Shown here: positions 9,030-16,721 of the stretch, piece after piece | Numbering within the stretch: the first letter of the stretch is position 1 | Layout: the number at the start of each line of letters is the position of its first letter | Assembly: GCF_022348085.1 (NCBI RefSeq) | Contig: NZ_JAKRFN010000001.1 | Coordinates: forward strand, 372,001-436,000 | DNA from: Mycobacterium sp. PSTR-4-N | Lineage (GTDB): Bacteria > Actinomycetota > Actinomycetes > Mycobacteriales > Mycobacteriaceae | Direction: 5' to 3' | DNA length: 64,000 nt | Notes under the pieces: generated by a model | The model's input: the letters and a program-made list of their open reading frames with translations, nothing else | Database searches by the model: none | What the model was told of the DNA's origin: nothing | Program-made: the position numbers and the translations under genes

Positions 9030-9988
9030 GACCGGCCTCTCCCACCGAAGAGCCGACGTAACCTGCCCGAGTTGCCCGCGGACGGGGGCGGCGTGCCGAC
9101 GACGGGAGGAGCGACTCGCGCGGCCGGTGCAGGAGAATTGACCATGGTCCGGATGACCGGTCGAGCCGAGGGAAAGTATTCGTCGTCGCAGAATCGCATC
9201 GCCGCGAGCACCATCGTTTTGTCGTCGCCGGTCTGATCGTCCTCGATGCCGCGGAGCAGCGCGGCAAAATGCCCAGCGCTCACACCGGAGCGAACGTGAT
9301 CCCACGACCCACGAAAGAACGGTTCGTAGGCATCACCTGTCGCCACATCGGTGATCTTGTAGGTCATTCCGTCAGTGCTCAGGGCGAACGCCTCGACGCC
9401 GGCGAGCGTCGCGGTGCGGAAGGACTCCTCGAAGGCCCGCTCCGACTGGAGGAACCAGGTCGAGTTCGCGTACTCCTCTTTGTCTTCGATCAGCAGTGTG
9501 GCGATGTCGCGGGTATCCCCCGCCACGGATTCCGCGGCCACGACCCCGTCGCCGATCTGACCGAACACCGCCCGGCTGCGATCGGCGACTGCGACGCACA
9601 ACGTGGTCGACAACAGCGCCGGATCCATTCCACACGCTTGGGCATGCGCCTGCACCCGTTCGAGTGCGCGGTCGAAGAGCCAGCGCACCTGTACCTGGCC
9701 GTCGAACGATCCAGCCCGGAAGTCTCGAATGAAATCGGGCAGCATCGCGTGGTCGAGAACCGCCCGGCACGCTACATGGGCCCCCCAGGCCGATGTCCCC
9801 GTGACCGACCCGGCACCGTCGGCGACCGCGGCCACGATGAACCCCTCCTCGACGCCGTAGCTGTACGCGTCGTCGCAGCCCAGGCCATGGCGCTGGTGTT
9901 CGTCGCCGGTGACGGACGCAGCGCAGGCGGCCCACTGCCAATCGCCGCGGCGGGCCGTGCTCTCCTCCGCCGACGCCGTGGTGGTCAT
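9026..9988 (-). CDS. PP2C-family serine/threonine phosphatase
   Basis: Encodes 320 residues from the ATG at 9988, which overlaps the TGA of the vWA gene (ATGA). PP2C metal-binding motifs are all present: CDDAYSYG near 38-44, VADGAG (Asp57), a QIGDG segment, LSTDGM and DDKTMVLAAM. The last 60 residues are a proline-rich, basic tail (RLRRLFGGRGRS). It should reverse the action of the kinase encoded directly downstream. A longer upstream reading from a GTG at 10108 is possible but would run through the vWA gene. Confidence 0.87.
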   Translation of the reverse strand: MTTTASAEESTARRGDWQWAACAASVTGDEHQRHGLGCDDAYSYGVEEGFIVAAVADGAGSVTGTSAWGAHVACRAVLDHAMLPDFIRDFRAGSFDGQVQVRWLFDRALERVQAHAQACGMDPALLSTTLCVAVADRSRAVFGQIGDGVVAAESVAGDTRDIATLLIEDKEEYANSTWFLQSERAFEESFRTATLAGVEAFALSTDGMTYKITDVATGDAYEPFFRGSWDHVRSGVSAGHFAALLRGIEDDQTGDDKTMVLAAMRFCDDEYFPSARPVIRTMVNSPAPAARVAPPVVGTPPPSAGNSGRLRRLFGGRGRS

Positions 9989-10725
9989 GCGCTGGTCCAC
10001 CCGCTGACCGAGGGCAGCGGAATCCGCTCCCCCATCGCGCCCAGGGACTCGTCGTTGCGAGCGAACTCCGACGAATTGGACACGCTCGCCAGCGAAGCGG
10101 ACAACCACTGAAACAGCGCCTCGTACTTGAGCCCGTCGAGCGGAGCCGGGCTGCGTTGCAGCGAAAGGCGTGCGAGTTGCTCGTAGTCGACTTTCGGGCC
10201 GGCGCCCACGGCGAACACTGTGACACCGCGGGCCTGTTCGGCCTGATTGAGCCGCGCCACCGCGTCGTCGAAGCCCTCAACATTGGGTTTGCCGTCGGTG
10301 AGCACCAGAATCCAGGGCCGGTAGTACTGCAGGCCGGCCATCTTGTAGGCCTGCTTGCGGTCCTCGATGATGTCGAGTGTCAGATGGATACCGGCGGCCA
10401 TGTTGGTGGTGCCGGAAGCGTTGAACTGCACGGGCTGCAGCGAGCGGGCTTCCTGCATCGGAACCAGCACCGTGGCCGCGGTACCGAACGCCACCACGGC
10501 GACCTCGACGCGCTTGCTGGCCAGGGCGTCATGGTGCAGGTAGTCGGTGAAGGCTGCGAATCCGCGTTCGAGCGCGGCCACGGGTTCGCCCTGCATCGAA
10601 CCCGACACGTCGCAGAGCACCACGCACGCAACCCGCGGATCCGGATTCGCGTCGTTGAGCTCGACCGCCCATCCCCACTCAGACACCCACGCCCCCTTCG
10701 CCCGCCAGTTCGGTGTGCTGTGCAT
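9985..10725 (-). CDS. von Willebrand factor A domain protein (TerY-like)
   Basis: Encodes 246 residues from the ATG at 10725; a GTG at 10818 would add 31 residues and cannot be excluded. The domain has an intact MIDAS metal site: DVSGS (Asp39, Ser41, Ser43), a Thr in ASGTTN and an Asp in LTDGKP. In TerY-P triads this protein is thought to be a scaffold or a phosphorylated switch for the kinase and phosphatase. It is the first gene of the leftward train, divergent from the membrane protein at 10922, so the 196-base gap should hold promoters for both. Confidence 0.85.
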   Translation of the reverse strand: MHSTPNWRAKGAWVSEWGWAVELNDANPDPRVACVVLCDVSGSMQGEPVAALERGFAAFTDYLHHDALASKRVEVAVVAFGTAATVLVPMQEARSLQPVQFNASGTTNMAAGIHLTLDIIEDRKQAYKMAGLQYYRPWILVLTDGKPNVEGFDDAVARLNQAEQARGVTVFAVGAGPKVDYEQLARLSLQRSPAPLDGLKYEALFQWLSASLASVSNSSEFARNDESLGAMGERIPLPSVSGWTSA

Positions 10726-10921
10726 CTTCGCATCACCGACGACGAACCGTGGACCGTCTCGCCGCGGACCTCGGAGTTCGCCAGGGATCACGGCCGCGTT
10801 CAGCCGAACGGATGACACCGGGGCCCGTTGCTGTCACCATAAGCTGCGACGTGAGGCCGGACGAGCAGTTGAGCACACCATCGAGCACCGTCGGGCCGTT
10901 CGATCACGGGGGAATTCGACA
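10726..10921. promoter_or_regulatory. Divergent intergenic region, presumed promoters of the vWA train and the 10922 gene
   Basis: The 196 bases separate two genes that point away from each other, so both must have promoters here or within the neighbouring coding ends. A G-run (GGGGG) 9 bases before the ATG at 10922 is the ribosome binding site. I could not assign -10/-35 boxes with confidence. Confidence 0.4.
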
Positions 10922-12610
10922 ATGAGCAATAACCGCCCCGGTGCCGCAGCGGCACGCCACGACGACTATCAACGTCAGGCGGCGACGCACTTCGCGCACC
11001 ACACCGGCGACCAAGACGGCCGGCCGGCGAGATCGCGGGCCGACACCGTCGAGAACGCGACGGCAGCGGTGTTGCTCGTCGCCGCGTTGGTGCTGCCCTG
11101 GAACATCCACTTCGGTGTCGGCGTCCCCGGAAGCGAGCCGTGGCTGTTCGGGGTCGTCATCGCGGTGACGTTGCTGTCTGCGGCATCTCTGGTGCTGCGG
11201 CGTCACCGGCGCGCCCTCAACGCCCCTTATCTGGCAATCGTTGTGGCCTTTGCGGTCTTCGCCATCGTCGATGCCGTGCGAGTCGGGGGTACCGGCGATG
11301 TCCCGGCCGGGGTCGGCCCGGGCGCGCTCGCCGGGTTGGCGGCCGCGCTCGTGGCCGCGCGGCCGGGGCGCGAAGGTGAGGGCACCGAGAAGTTCACCGC
11401 GGTGCGCATCATGGGCGTGGCGGCGATGGTGATCGCGACGCTGGCGGTGGTGTTCAATTTCTATTGGCGAGTGCGCTATGTAGTGCCCAAGATCGGAGAT
11501 GCCGACTACGGCAGCGGCAACACCGCGGTGGTCGCCACCGCCGCGGCTTACGGGATCGTGGCCCTCGTAGTGGTCTTGGTGGGTCTGCGCTGGCTGCTCG
11601 ACAGTGCGGTAGCTGCCCGGTTGGCGACGGTCGGGCTCGGCGCGGCGACTCTTCTCGGCACCGTGCTCGTGTGGATAGTCGGTATCGGACGCGACATCGA
11701 CGCATTCCACGGGATCGCGCAGACGACATCAACTGCCGGTGTGGGTTTCGAAGGCTATCTGGCCTGGGTCGCGGCAGCGGCGATCGCCGCTCCGGTCGTC
11801 CTTGCCGCGGCCTGCGCACGACCTGTCGACAAGAGCGTCTGGCGCGACGCTGCCCGGAAGTGTTTGTCGCTCATCGCTTTTTGGTTCCTGGGTTGTGCAG
11901 TCCTACGCGTGTTCGACTTGATCAGCACGGCGGCGCTCGGCCTGCCGCTCTCGCCCTATGACAGCGTGGGACTTCTGGCCTTCGATGTGGTGGCCGCCGC
12001 GGTGGCCGTGTGGATTCGGTTCAACATGGGCAATGACACGCTGCACCCCACCGTCATCACCGCGGTGTGCGGTGTGTTGTTCGTCCTCTCGGTGTGCCGG
12101 GTGGCGGTCGGGGTGGGGCTCGCCCCGCGCATCCTCTACGAGGGTCCGGTCGACGTCGACGCCGCCGTGTTCGGGAACTCGCTCGCTCAGCAGATCACCA
12201 GCACTTTCGACGTGGTGATGTGCTGGCTCGCTCTGCTTCTCGCCGCGGTGGCGCTGTTGGTGCTCCGGCGCGATGAGGCGAGCCGCCGCGAACCGACGGC
12301 AGCACGACCGCAGGCAACGCCCCTGGTTCCGGCACCCCCGGAACCGCAACCGGCCACCCAGGTGATAACGGGACCGCAACAGTGGTCGGCCCCGGCGACG
12401 CAGCGGATCACCACAGCCGCCCCTCGGATCGCGCGAGCCGATGACACCGCTACGCAGCAGTTCTCGCAGTCCGGCGAGAATTCGACACAACGGCTCTCAC
12501 CAAAGATCGCTCGCGTGCTCGACGCATCGACCCAGCGGTTCGCCGCCGGTACCACCTACACCGGAACCGGTCGTCGTCAGGACGATTCGTCCGGTGACAC
12601 GTCGCGCTGA
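10922..12610 (+). CDS. Polytopic membrane protein with TQ-repeat cytoplasmic tail
   Basis: Encodes 562 residues. A short hydrophilic head contains HDDYQRQAATHF (13-24), then about ten to twelve membrane segments run from around residue 44 to 450. The last 110 residues are hydrophilic with five Thr-Gln pairs (in PATQVI, PATQRI, TATQQF, NSTQRL and ASTQRF) and end with RFAAGTTYTGTG. Both the head motif and the AGTTYTG motif also occur in the protein at 1-1268. Regular Thr-containing repeats in a tail next to a kinase/phosphatase pair suggest phosphorylation sites, but this is inference. The ATG at 10922 was chosen because of the G-rich site upstream and the motif match. Confidence 0.8.
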   Translation: MSNNRPGAAAARHDDYQRQAATHFAHHTGDQDGRPARSRADTVENATAAVLLVAALVLPWNIHFGVGVPGSEPWLFGVVIAVTLLSAASLVLRRHRRALNAPYLAIVVAFAVFAIVDAVRVGGTGDVPAGVGPGALAGLAAALVAARPGREGEGTEKFTAVRIMGVAAMVIATLAVVFNFYWRVRYVVPKIGDADYGSGNTAVVATAAAYGIVALVVVLVGLRWLLDSAVAARLATVGLGAATLLGTVLVWIVGIGRDIDAFHGIAQTTSTAGVGFEGYLAWVAAAAIAAPVVLAAACARPVDKSVWRDAARKCLSLIAFWFLGCAVLRVFDLISTAALGLPLSPYDSVGLLAFDVVAAAVAVWIRFNMGNDTLHPTVITAVCGVLFVLSVCRVAVGVGLAPRILYEGPVDVDAAVFGNSLAQQITSTFDVVMCWLALLLAAVALLVLRRDEASRREPTAARPQATPLVPAPPEPQPATQVITGPQQWSAPATQRITTAAPRIARADDTATQQFSQSGENSTQRLSPKIARVLDASTQRFAAGTTYTGTGRRQDDSSGDTSR

Positions 12611-12611
12611 C

Positions 12612-12712
12612 GTGATCGCCGGTGCCGTCCTTGCCGAGTCCCCCCACCCGGCGCAGCACACCGCGACCCCTCGTACACGGTTGCTGCCGGATCAGGCGAC
12701 ACCGGCGATCAC
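12612..12712. repeat. 13-bp perfect inverted repeat in the gap after the TQ-tail gene
   Basis: GTGATCGCCGGTG (12612-12624) and CACCGGCGATCAC (12700-12712) are exact reverse complements separated by 75 bases. It lies just downstream of the stop at 12610, between two convergent genes. The spacer is too long for a simple terminator; it could fold into a long-range hairpin in the readthrough RNA of either strand. Confidence 0.4.
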
Positions 12713-12823
12713 TTCCGCTGGAAACTGATGCTGCGGCGCTCCCCAACGGATGCCTCAACGGTAACCTGGTCGATGGCGGGATGTCTGTCCCCCGAACGCA
12801 TGAAACGGCGAATCAGGCTGAGG

Positions 12824-13501
12824 CTAAAGGTCATTGAGGCTGAGGATGCCGTCCTCGATCGCTCGGGCCAGCAATGCGGACTTGGTGGGCGCCGGCCGTC
12901 CGACGCTGGCGTACTTCGCTCGAGCGCGCTGAAGATGCGTTCGCACGGTCGTCGGAGCGATGAACAACCTCTTGGCAACCAGCTCTTTGCTCTCGGTCTG
13001 AAACCACGCGATCAGGACTTGCTTCTCCCGCTCCGACAGCTTGATCCGACCCAGCGTGTTGTCACTCAGAAGCGCCTTGCCCATGCGGGGGCCGACATAC
13101 GGTGTGCCGCTGTGTGCGGCCTGGATCGCCTCGATCAGATGCCGCTTACCCTCGGACTTCACCAGGTAGGTCACCGCACCAAGTTCCAGGCACGTCAGAA
13201 TCACTTCGTCGGCGTTCATGTGAGAGAACACGATGACGCGCTGATCCCTGTCGGCGAGTCTGCGCAGTGTCTCGAAGTCCGGTTTGTTCCCGTCGATCTG
13301 CAGATCGAGCAGCACGACGTCGATGTCGTCGGAACGCTCGGGATGATCGGAGAAGTACTCGGCGGGAGCCAGGTAGTTCGCAACCACCTCGATCGTGGGG
13401 GCGGCATCGTCACACCACGCTTGAATCCCGGCATGGACGACGTCGTGATCGTCGATGATCGCGACTCTTACCGAGCTCTGCGACTCGCCCTCCCGGCACA
13501 T
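12824..13501 (-). CDS. NarL/FixJ-type response regulator
   Basis: Encodes 225 residues from the ATG at 13501, which follows a GGGGGGTGG ribosome binding site; a GTG at 13537 would add 12 residues. The receiver domain (residues 12-130) has the acidic pair IIDDHD and the phosphoacceptor Asp66 in VVLLDLQID, plus the Lys in LVKSEG. The C-terminal LuxR-type helix-turn-helix starts with LSEREKQVLIAWF and includes TTVRTHLQRARAKY. It is divergent from the sensor kinase gene at 13808, its obvious partner. Confidence 0.9.
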   Translation of the reverse strand: MCREGESQSSVRVAIIDDHDVVHAGIQAWCDDAAPTIEVVANYLAPAEYFSDHPERSDDIDVVLLDLQIDGNKPDFETLRRLADRDQRVIVFSHMNADEVILTCLELGAVTYLVKSEGKRHLIEAIQAAHSGTPYVGPRMGKALLSDNTLGRIKLSEREKQVLIAWFQTESKELVAKRLFIAPTTVRTHLQRARAKYASVGRPAPTKSALLARAIEDGILSLNDL

Positions 13502-13807
13502 CCGCCACCCCCCGGTTAGCTTGACACTCTGCGTCACTTTGCCTGCGGGTATTTAAACAGGTAACTATCAGCGCGCAACAGAAAAGGTGCTCCCCATTGC
13601 CGATGCTGGTCCGCCCCGCTCGATCTCGGCACCACCGCGGCCACCCGGCCGGGCGAGGCCGACGCTGCTGCGTCCTCTCGGAGGTTAGCGGTGTCGGCGC
13701 TGCTAGAGAAGGTGCCACCGCAGAGTTGGTACGTTCGGCTGACCCCGGGGAGACGGCGCAGCGGCGGTCGATGATCTGGCACCGTCATGGGTTCGCTGAG
13801 GGGTGCC
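13502..13807. promoter_or_regulatory. Divergent intergenic region of the two-component pair
   Basis: This gap of 306 bases separates the regulator gene and the kinase gene. It has a locally AT-rich stretch at about 13549-13569 (GGTATTTAAACAGGTAACTA) that stands out from its surroundings and is the likely promoter core. No coding sequence is seen in it. Confidence 0.45.
13551..13578 (-). promoter_or_regulatory. Candidate sigma-70-type promoter for the response regulator
   Basis: Read on the minus strand, TTGCGC (complement of 13573-13578) and TTAAAT (complement of 13551-13556) are separated by 16 bases and lie about 50 bases upstream of the regulator start. It is a plausible sigma-A type pair in an otherwise GC-rich gap; no start site data are available. 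Confidence 0.3.
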
Positions 13808-16081
13808 ATGGCGACGGCTGACCGGATCGCGCGGGTGGACGCGGTATTGGGCCATGCTGCCACCGCGGCCTCACGGCGCCATCTCCTCGCCCGAGCGGCG
13901 CAGGTCGGGTTGCTCATGCGTCACACCGTCACTCTCGGTGTCTCGGTGATCGGTCTGGCGGGCACGCTCGACGCGGCCGGCGCGGGAGGCCGGGGGCTGC
14001 TCGTGGCGACCGCGGTGTGGTCGGCGTTCCGGCTGGCGACGCGCTCGCCGCGAGCGGTGTGGCTGGTCGGGGACTATGTGTTTGCGGTTTCGGTGTGCTT
14101 GGCCATTCCGCTGCTCGCCCCTGACCCGTCGTTCTATCTGTCGAACACGGTCCCGCAGGCGATCGCGGGAACGGCGGTCGTCAGTTTCTCCGTGTCCGTC
14201 GCGGCGCGCGTCAGTGCTGCGCTGACCGCGGGTATCGCCGTGTGCTACGCGGTCGGTGCAGCCGGCGTCATCGGGTGGCAGGACCTCGGCTCGGTCACGG
14301 CCCTGTTCTACTTCGCCGTTCAGTGGGTGACAGCCTCGGTGATCCGATTCATGCTGCTCCGCCTCGCGGTCGCGATCGACAGCGCGCGCGGCGACCGGCA
14401 GGAGGCCGAGGTCACCGAGCAGGTGACGATGGCGGTCCGCGACTACGAACGCGAACAGCTCGCACTGCTCCACGACACCGCCGCCTCGACATTGCTGATG
14501 GTCGGACAGGACACCTCGGTACGGCCCGACCGATTCGCCGCACAGGCACGTCGAGATCTCGAGTTGCTGCGCGGCGGGGCGTGGGTGACGCCACCACAGC
14601 GACTCGACGTGGTGGCAGCCGTGCGCGACTGCGCCGAGCACCTCTCGGCGCCGGTGACACTGCTCGGCCCCACTGAGTTATGGCTCCCAGGCGACATGGC
14701 TTTGCCCGTGATCGCCGCGGCACGCGAGGCGATCACCAACATCGAACGTCACGCCCGTGCATCGCAGGTCTGTATCCAGGTGCACGACAGCATGATCCGG
14801 CTCGAGGACGACGGTGTCGGATTCGACCTCTCTGAACCCAGAACGGGTCACGGACTGAACCGCTCCATCATCGAGCGGATGCATCGAGCGGGCGGCCAGG
14901 CGCGGGTGGTGTCGGCCCCCGGACAGGGCACGGTGACCGAACTGCGTTGGGCCGCTCAGCAGTCCGATGCTGCGCCGGCTCCGGTGGCACGGGATCCGGA
15001 CAGGCTCGTCGCCAGGACTCGCACGCGCTACGGTCTGGCGATCGCCTGCTATGCCTTGGTCAATCTGGCGATCACGGTCCCCCCTGCCGTCGCATCGAGC
15101 GGCCATCCCCGCGTCGAGATCACGCTGGCAGTGCTCGCGGCCCTCAGTGGGCTCGTCGCCGTTCCCGGCATCCTGGCCGGCCGTTGGGTCGGCACACCGG
15201 TGGCCGTGATGCTGTTGATCGCCGTGGCGATTGCTCAGCCCGCGACGTTGCCTCACGGTCTGCTGCTGGGCTATGCGCACTGGGCTCAAGGTGCGGTCGG
15301 CTGGTGCCTCGTTCCGCTCGTCTTGGGTCTTGCGACTCGTGTCGGGGTAACGATCCTCTGCGGAACGTGGGTGGCCGCATCCGCGGTGGTGCTGGCGCGT
15401 GATCCGTCGGCGGCGGCGGTCGTCAACATCGGGCTGGGCACGGCCAGCATCCTGTCGGTGCAACTCTTCGCCTTGATCTTCAACGGTCTGATGCGCGAGG
15501 CCGCCGCGGCGGTGGACACCGAAACCCGCGCCTACCACAGCCTCGTCAAGCGTGATCGCGTCGCCCAGGCACTGCGAGGTGAGTATCAGCGGCGGTACGC
15601 GACGATCGTCGACAACGTGGTGCCGTTGCTCGACACCTTGACTCGCAGCGCCGAGGTCGATGCCGCGACCCGGCGACGGGCCCGGGCCGAATGGCGGCGG
15701 TTGCGTGCTCTGTTCGATCAGGCAACGGTGTTCGACCACGAGCTGATGCGTAGGATACGGCCGCTCATCGATGACGCCGAAGCCCGGCACATCGACGTGG
15801 CCGTCGACGTCGCAGGCGCTCTGCCCGAAGTCCAACCGGCCGAGATCGAAGCGGCTACCGACGCAGTGGCCAATGTGCTCGGTTACGCCGAAGCATCGGC
15901 GCGGGTGGTGATCGTTCCCGGTCCGGCGGCGGTCGAGATCAGTGTGGTCGTAGACGTCGCACCCGACGCCGCGGTGGATGCGCTGAGGATCGAGGGCGCC
16001 ACCACCACGGTCGCGGAGGCGGAGCTGTGGTGCGTCCTGCGCTGCTCCACGATCGACGCCGGTCGCGTCAGCCAGAGCTGA
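13808..16081 (+). CDS. Sensor histidine kinase with a second degenerate kinase-like half
   Basis: Encodes 757 residues from the ATG at 13808 (GAGGGGT ribosome binding site); another ATG seven codons upstream is less well placed. Residues about 35-185 are membrane segments. A NarL-type kinase core follows: phosphoacceptor His222 in LALLHDTAAS, N-box REAITNIERHA (about 306-316), G-box DDGVGFD (334-340) and a GHGLNRSIIERM lid. After about residue 395 a second set of five or six membrane segments appears, then a helical segment and a region where the ATPase boxes are absent. It looks like an internal duplication in which the second kinase core has decayed. The divergent regulator at 12824-13501 is the probable partner. 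Confidence 0.87.
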   Translation: MATADRIARVDAVLGHAATAASRRHLLARAAQVGLLMRHTVTLGVSVIGLAGTLDAAGAGGRGLLVATAVWSAFRLATRSPRAVWLVGDYVFAVSVCLAIPLLAPDPSFYLSNTVPQAIAGTAVVSFSVSVAARVSAALTAGIAVCYAVGAAGVIGWQDLGSVTALFYFAVQWVTASVIRFMLLRLAVAIDSARGDRQEAEVTEQVTMAVRDYEREQLALLHDTAASTLLMVGQDTSVRPDRFAAQARRDLELLRGGAWVTPPQRLDVVAAVRDCAEHLSAPVTLLGPTELWLPGDMALPVIAAAREAITNIERHARASQVCIQVHDSMIRLEDDGVGFDLSEPRTGHGLNRSIIERMHRAGGQARVVSAPGQGTVTELRWAAQQSDAAPAPVARDPDRLVARTRTRYGLAIACYALVNLAITVPPAVASSGHPRVEITLAVLAALSGLVAVPGILAGRWVGTPVAVMLLIAVAIAQPATLPHGLLLGYAHWAQGAVGWCLVPLVLGLATRVGVTILCGTWVAASAVVLARDPSAAAVVNIGLGTASILSVQLFALIFNGLMREAAAAVDTETRAYHSLVKRDRVAQALRGEYQRRYATIVDNVVPLLDTLTRSAEVDAATRRRARAEWRRLRALFDQATVFDHELMRRIRPLIDDAEARHIDVAVDVAGALPEVQPAEIEAATDAVANVLGYAEASARVVIVPGPAAVEISVVVDVAPDAAVDALRIEGATTTVAEAELWCVLRCSTIDAGRVSQS

Positions 16082-16090
16082 CGCTGAGTA

Positions 16091-16591
16091 TCACTCCCCC
16101 AATAGTTTCCGCCGCAGCGCCTCGTCCTTCTTCAGCACCATCTTCTCGAGCCCGGCCTGGAACGCCGACATGCGTTCGCGCAGAGCGGAGTCGGAGGCGC
16201 CCAGGATGCGCACAGCCAATAGCCCGGCATTGCGCGCCCCGCCGATCGACACCGTGGCCACCGGGACGCCGGCAGGCATCTGCACGATCGACAGCAGCGA
16301 GTCCATGCCGTCGAGCCGTGCCAGCGGGACGGGCACCCCGATCACCGGCAGCGGCGTGGCCGAGGCGACCATGCCGGGCAGGTGCGCCGCACCGCCAGCA
16401 CCGGCGATGATCACCTCGATCCCGCGCCCGGCGGCCTCCTGGGCGTAGGTCAGCATGCGGCCCGGTGTGCGGTGCGCGGAGACGACTCCGACCTCGAACG
16501 GCACGTCGAATTCCGCGAGAGCAGTAGCGGCGTCCGACATCACCGGCCAGTCGCTGTCGCTGCCCATGATCAAGCCGACACGTGCGGTCAT
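16091..16591 (-). CDS. purE: N5-carboxyaminoimidazole ribonucleotide mutase (PurE)
   Basis: Encodes 166 residues, the usual length for class I PurE. It converts N5-CAIR to CAIR in purine synthesis. Typical motifs are [13 protein letters not shown] near the N-terminus, [11 protein letters not shown] and [12 protein letters not shown], covering the nucleotide and carboxylate sites. The ATG at 16591 starts precisely at the conserved N-terminus. It should be cotranscribed with purK in related mycobacteria, but here 4 kb of opposite-strand genes lie between them, so it needs its own promoter in the 130-base gap before 16722. Confidence 0.95.
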   Translation of the reverse strand: MTARVGLIMGSDSDWPVMSDAATALAEFDVPFEVGVVSAHRTPGRMLTYAQEAAGRGIEVIIAGAGGAAHLPGMVASATPLPVIGVPVPLARLDGMDSLLSIVQMPAGVPVATVSIGGARNAGLLAVRILGASDSALRERMSAFQAGLEKMVLKKDEALRRKLLGE

Positions 16592-16636
16592 CGATGCGCG
16601 TCCTCTCCGTTCTGGGATACGGCAGCACTCTACTGG

Positions 16637-16676
16637 GGTGTGCAACGAGACACCGCCGCACACGAGAGTATGTGTC
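16637..16676. promoter_or_regulatory. Nested inverted repeats between purE and the aldehyde dehydrogenase operon
   Basis: Within the 130-base divergent gap there are overlapping symmetric elements: GGTGT (16637-16641) with ACACC (16650-16654), GTGTGC (16638-16643) with GCACAC (16658-16663), and GACAC (16649-16653) with GTGTC (16672-16676). They could be an operator for the catabolic operon. No regulator gene is adjacent. Confidence 0.35.
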
Positions 16677-16721
16677 GCTGCACATTGCCAGCCGGGGCGC
16701 GACCTCGCGACACTCAACTCC

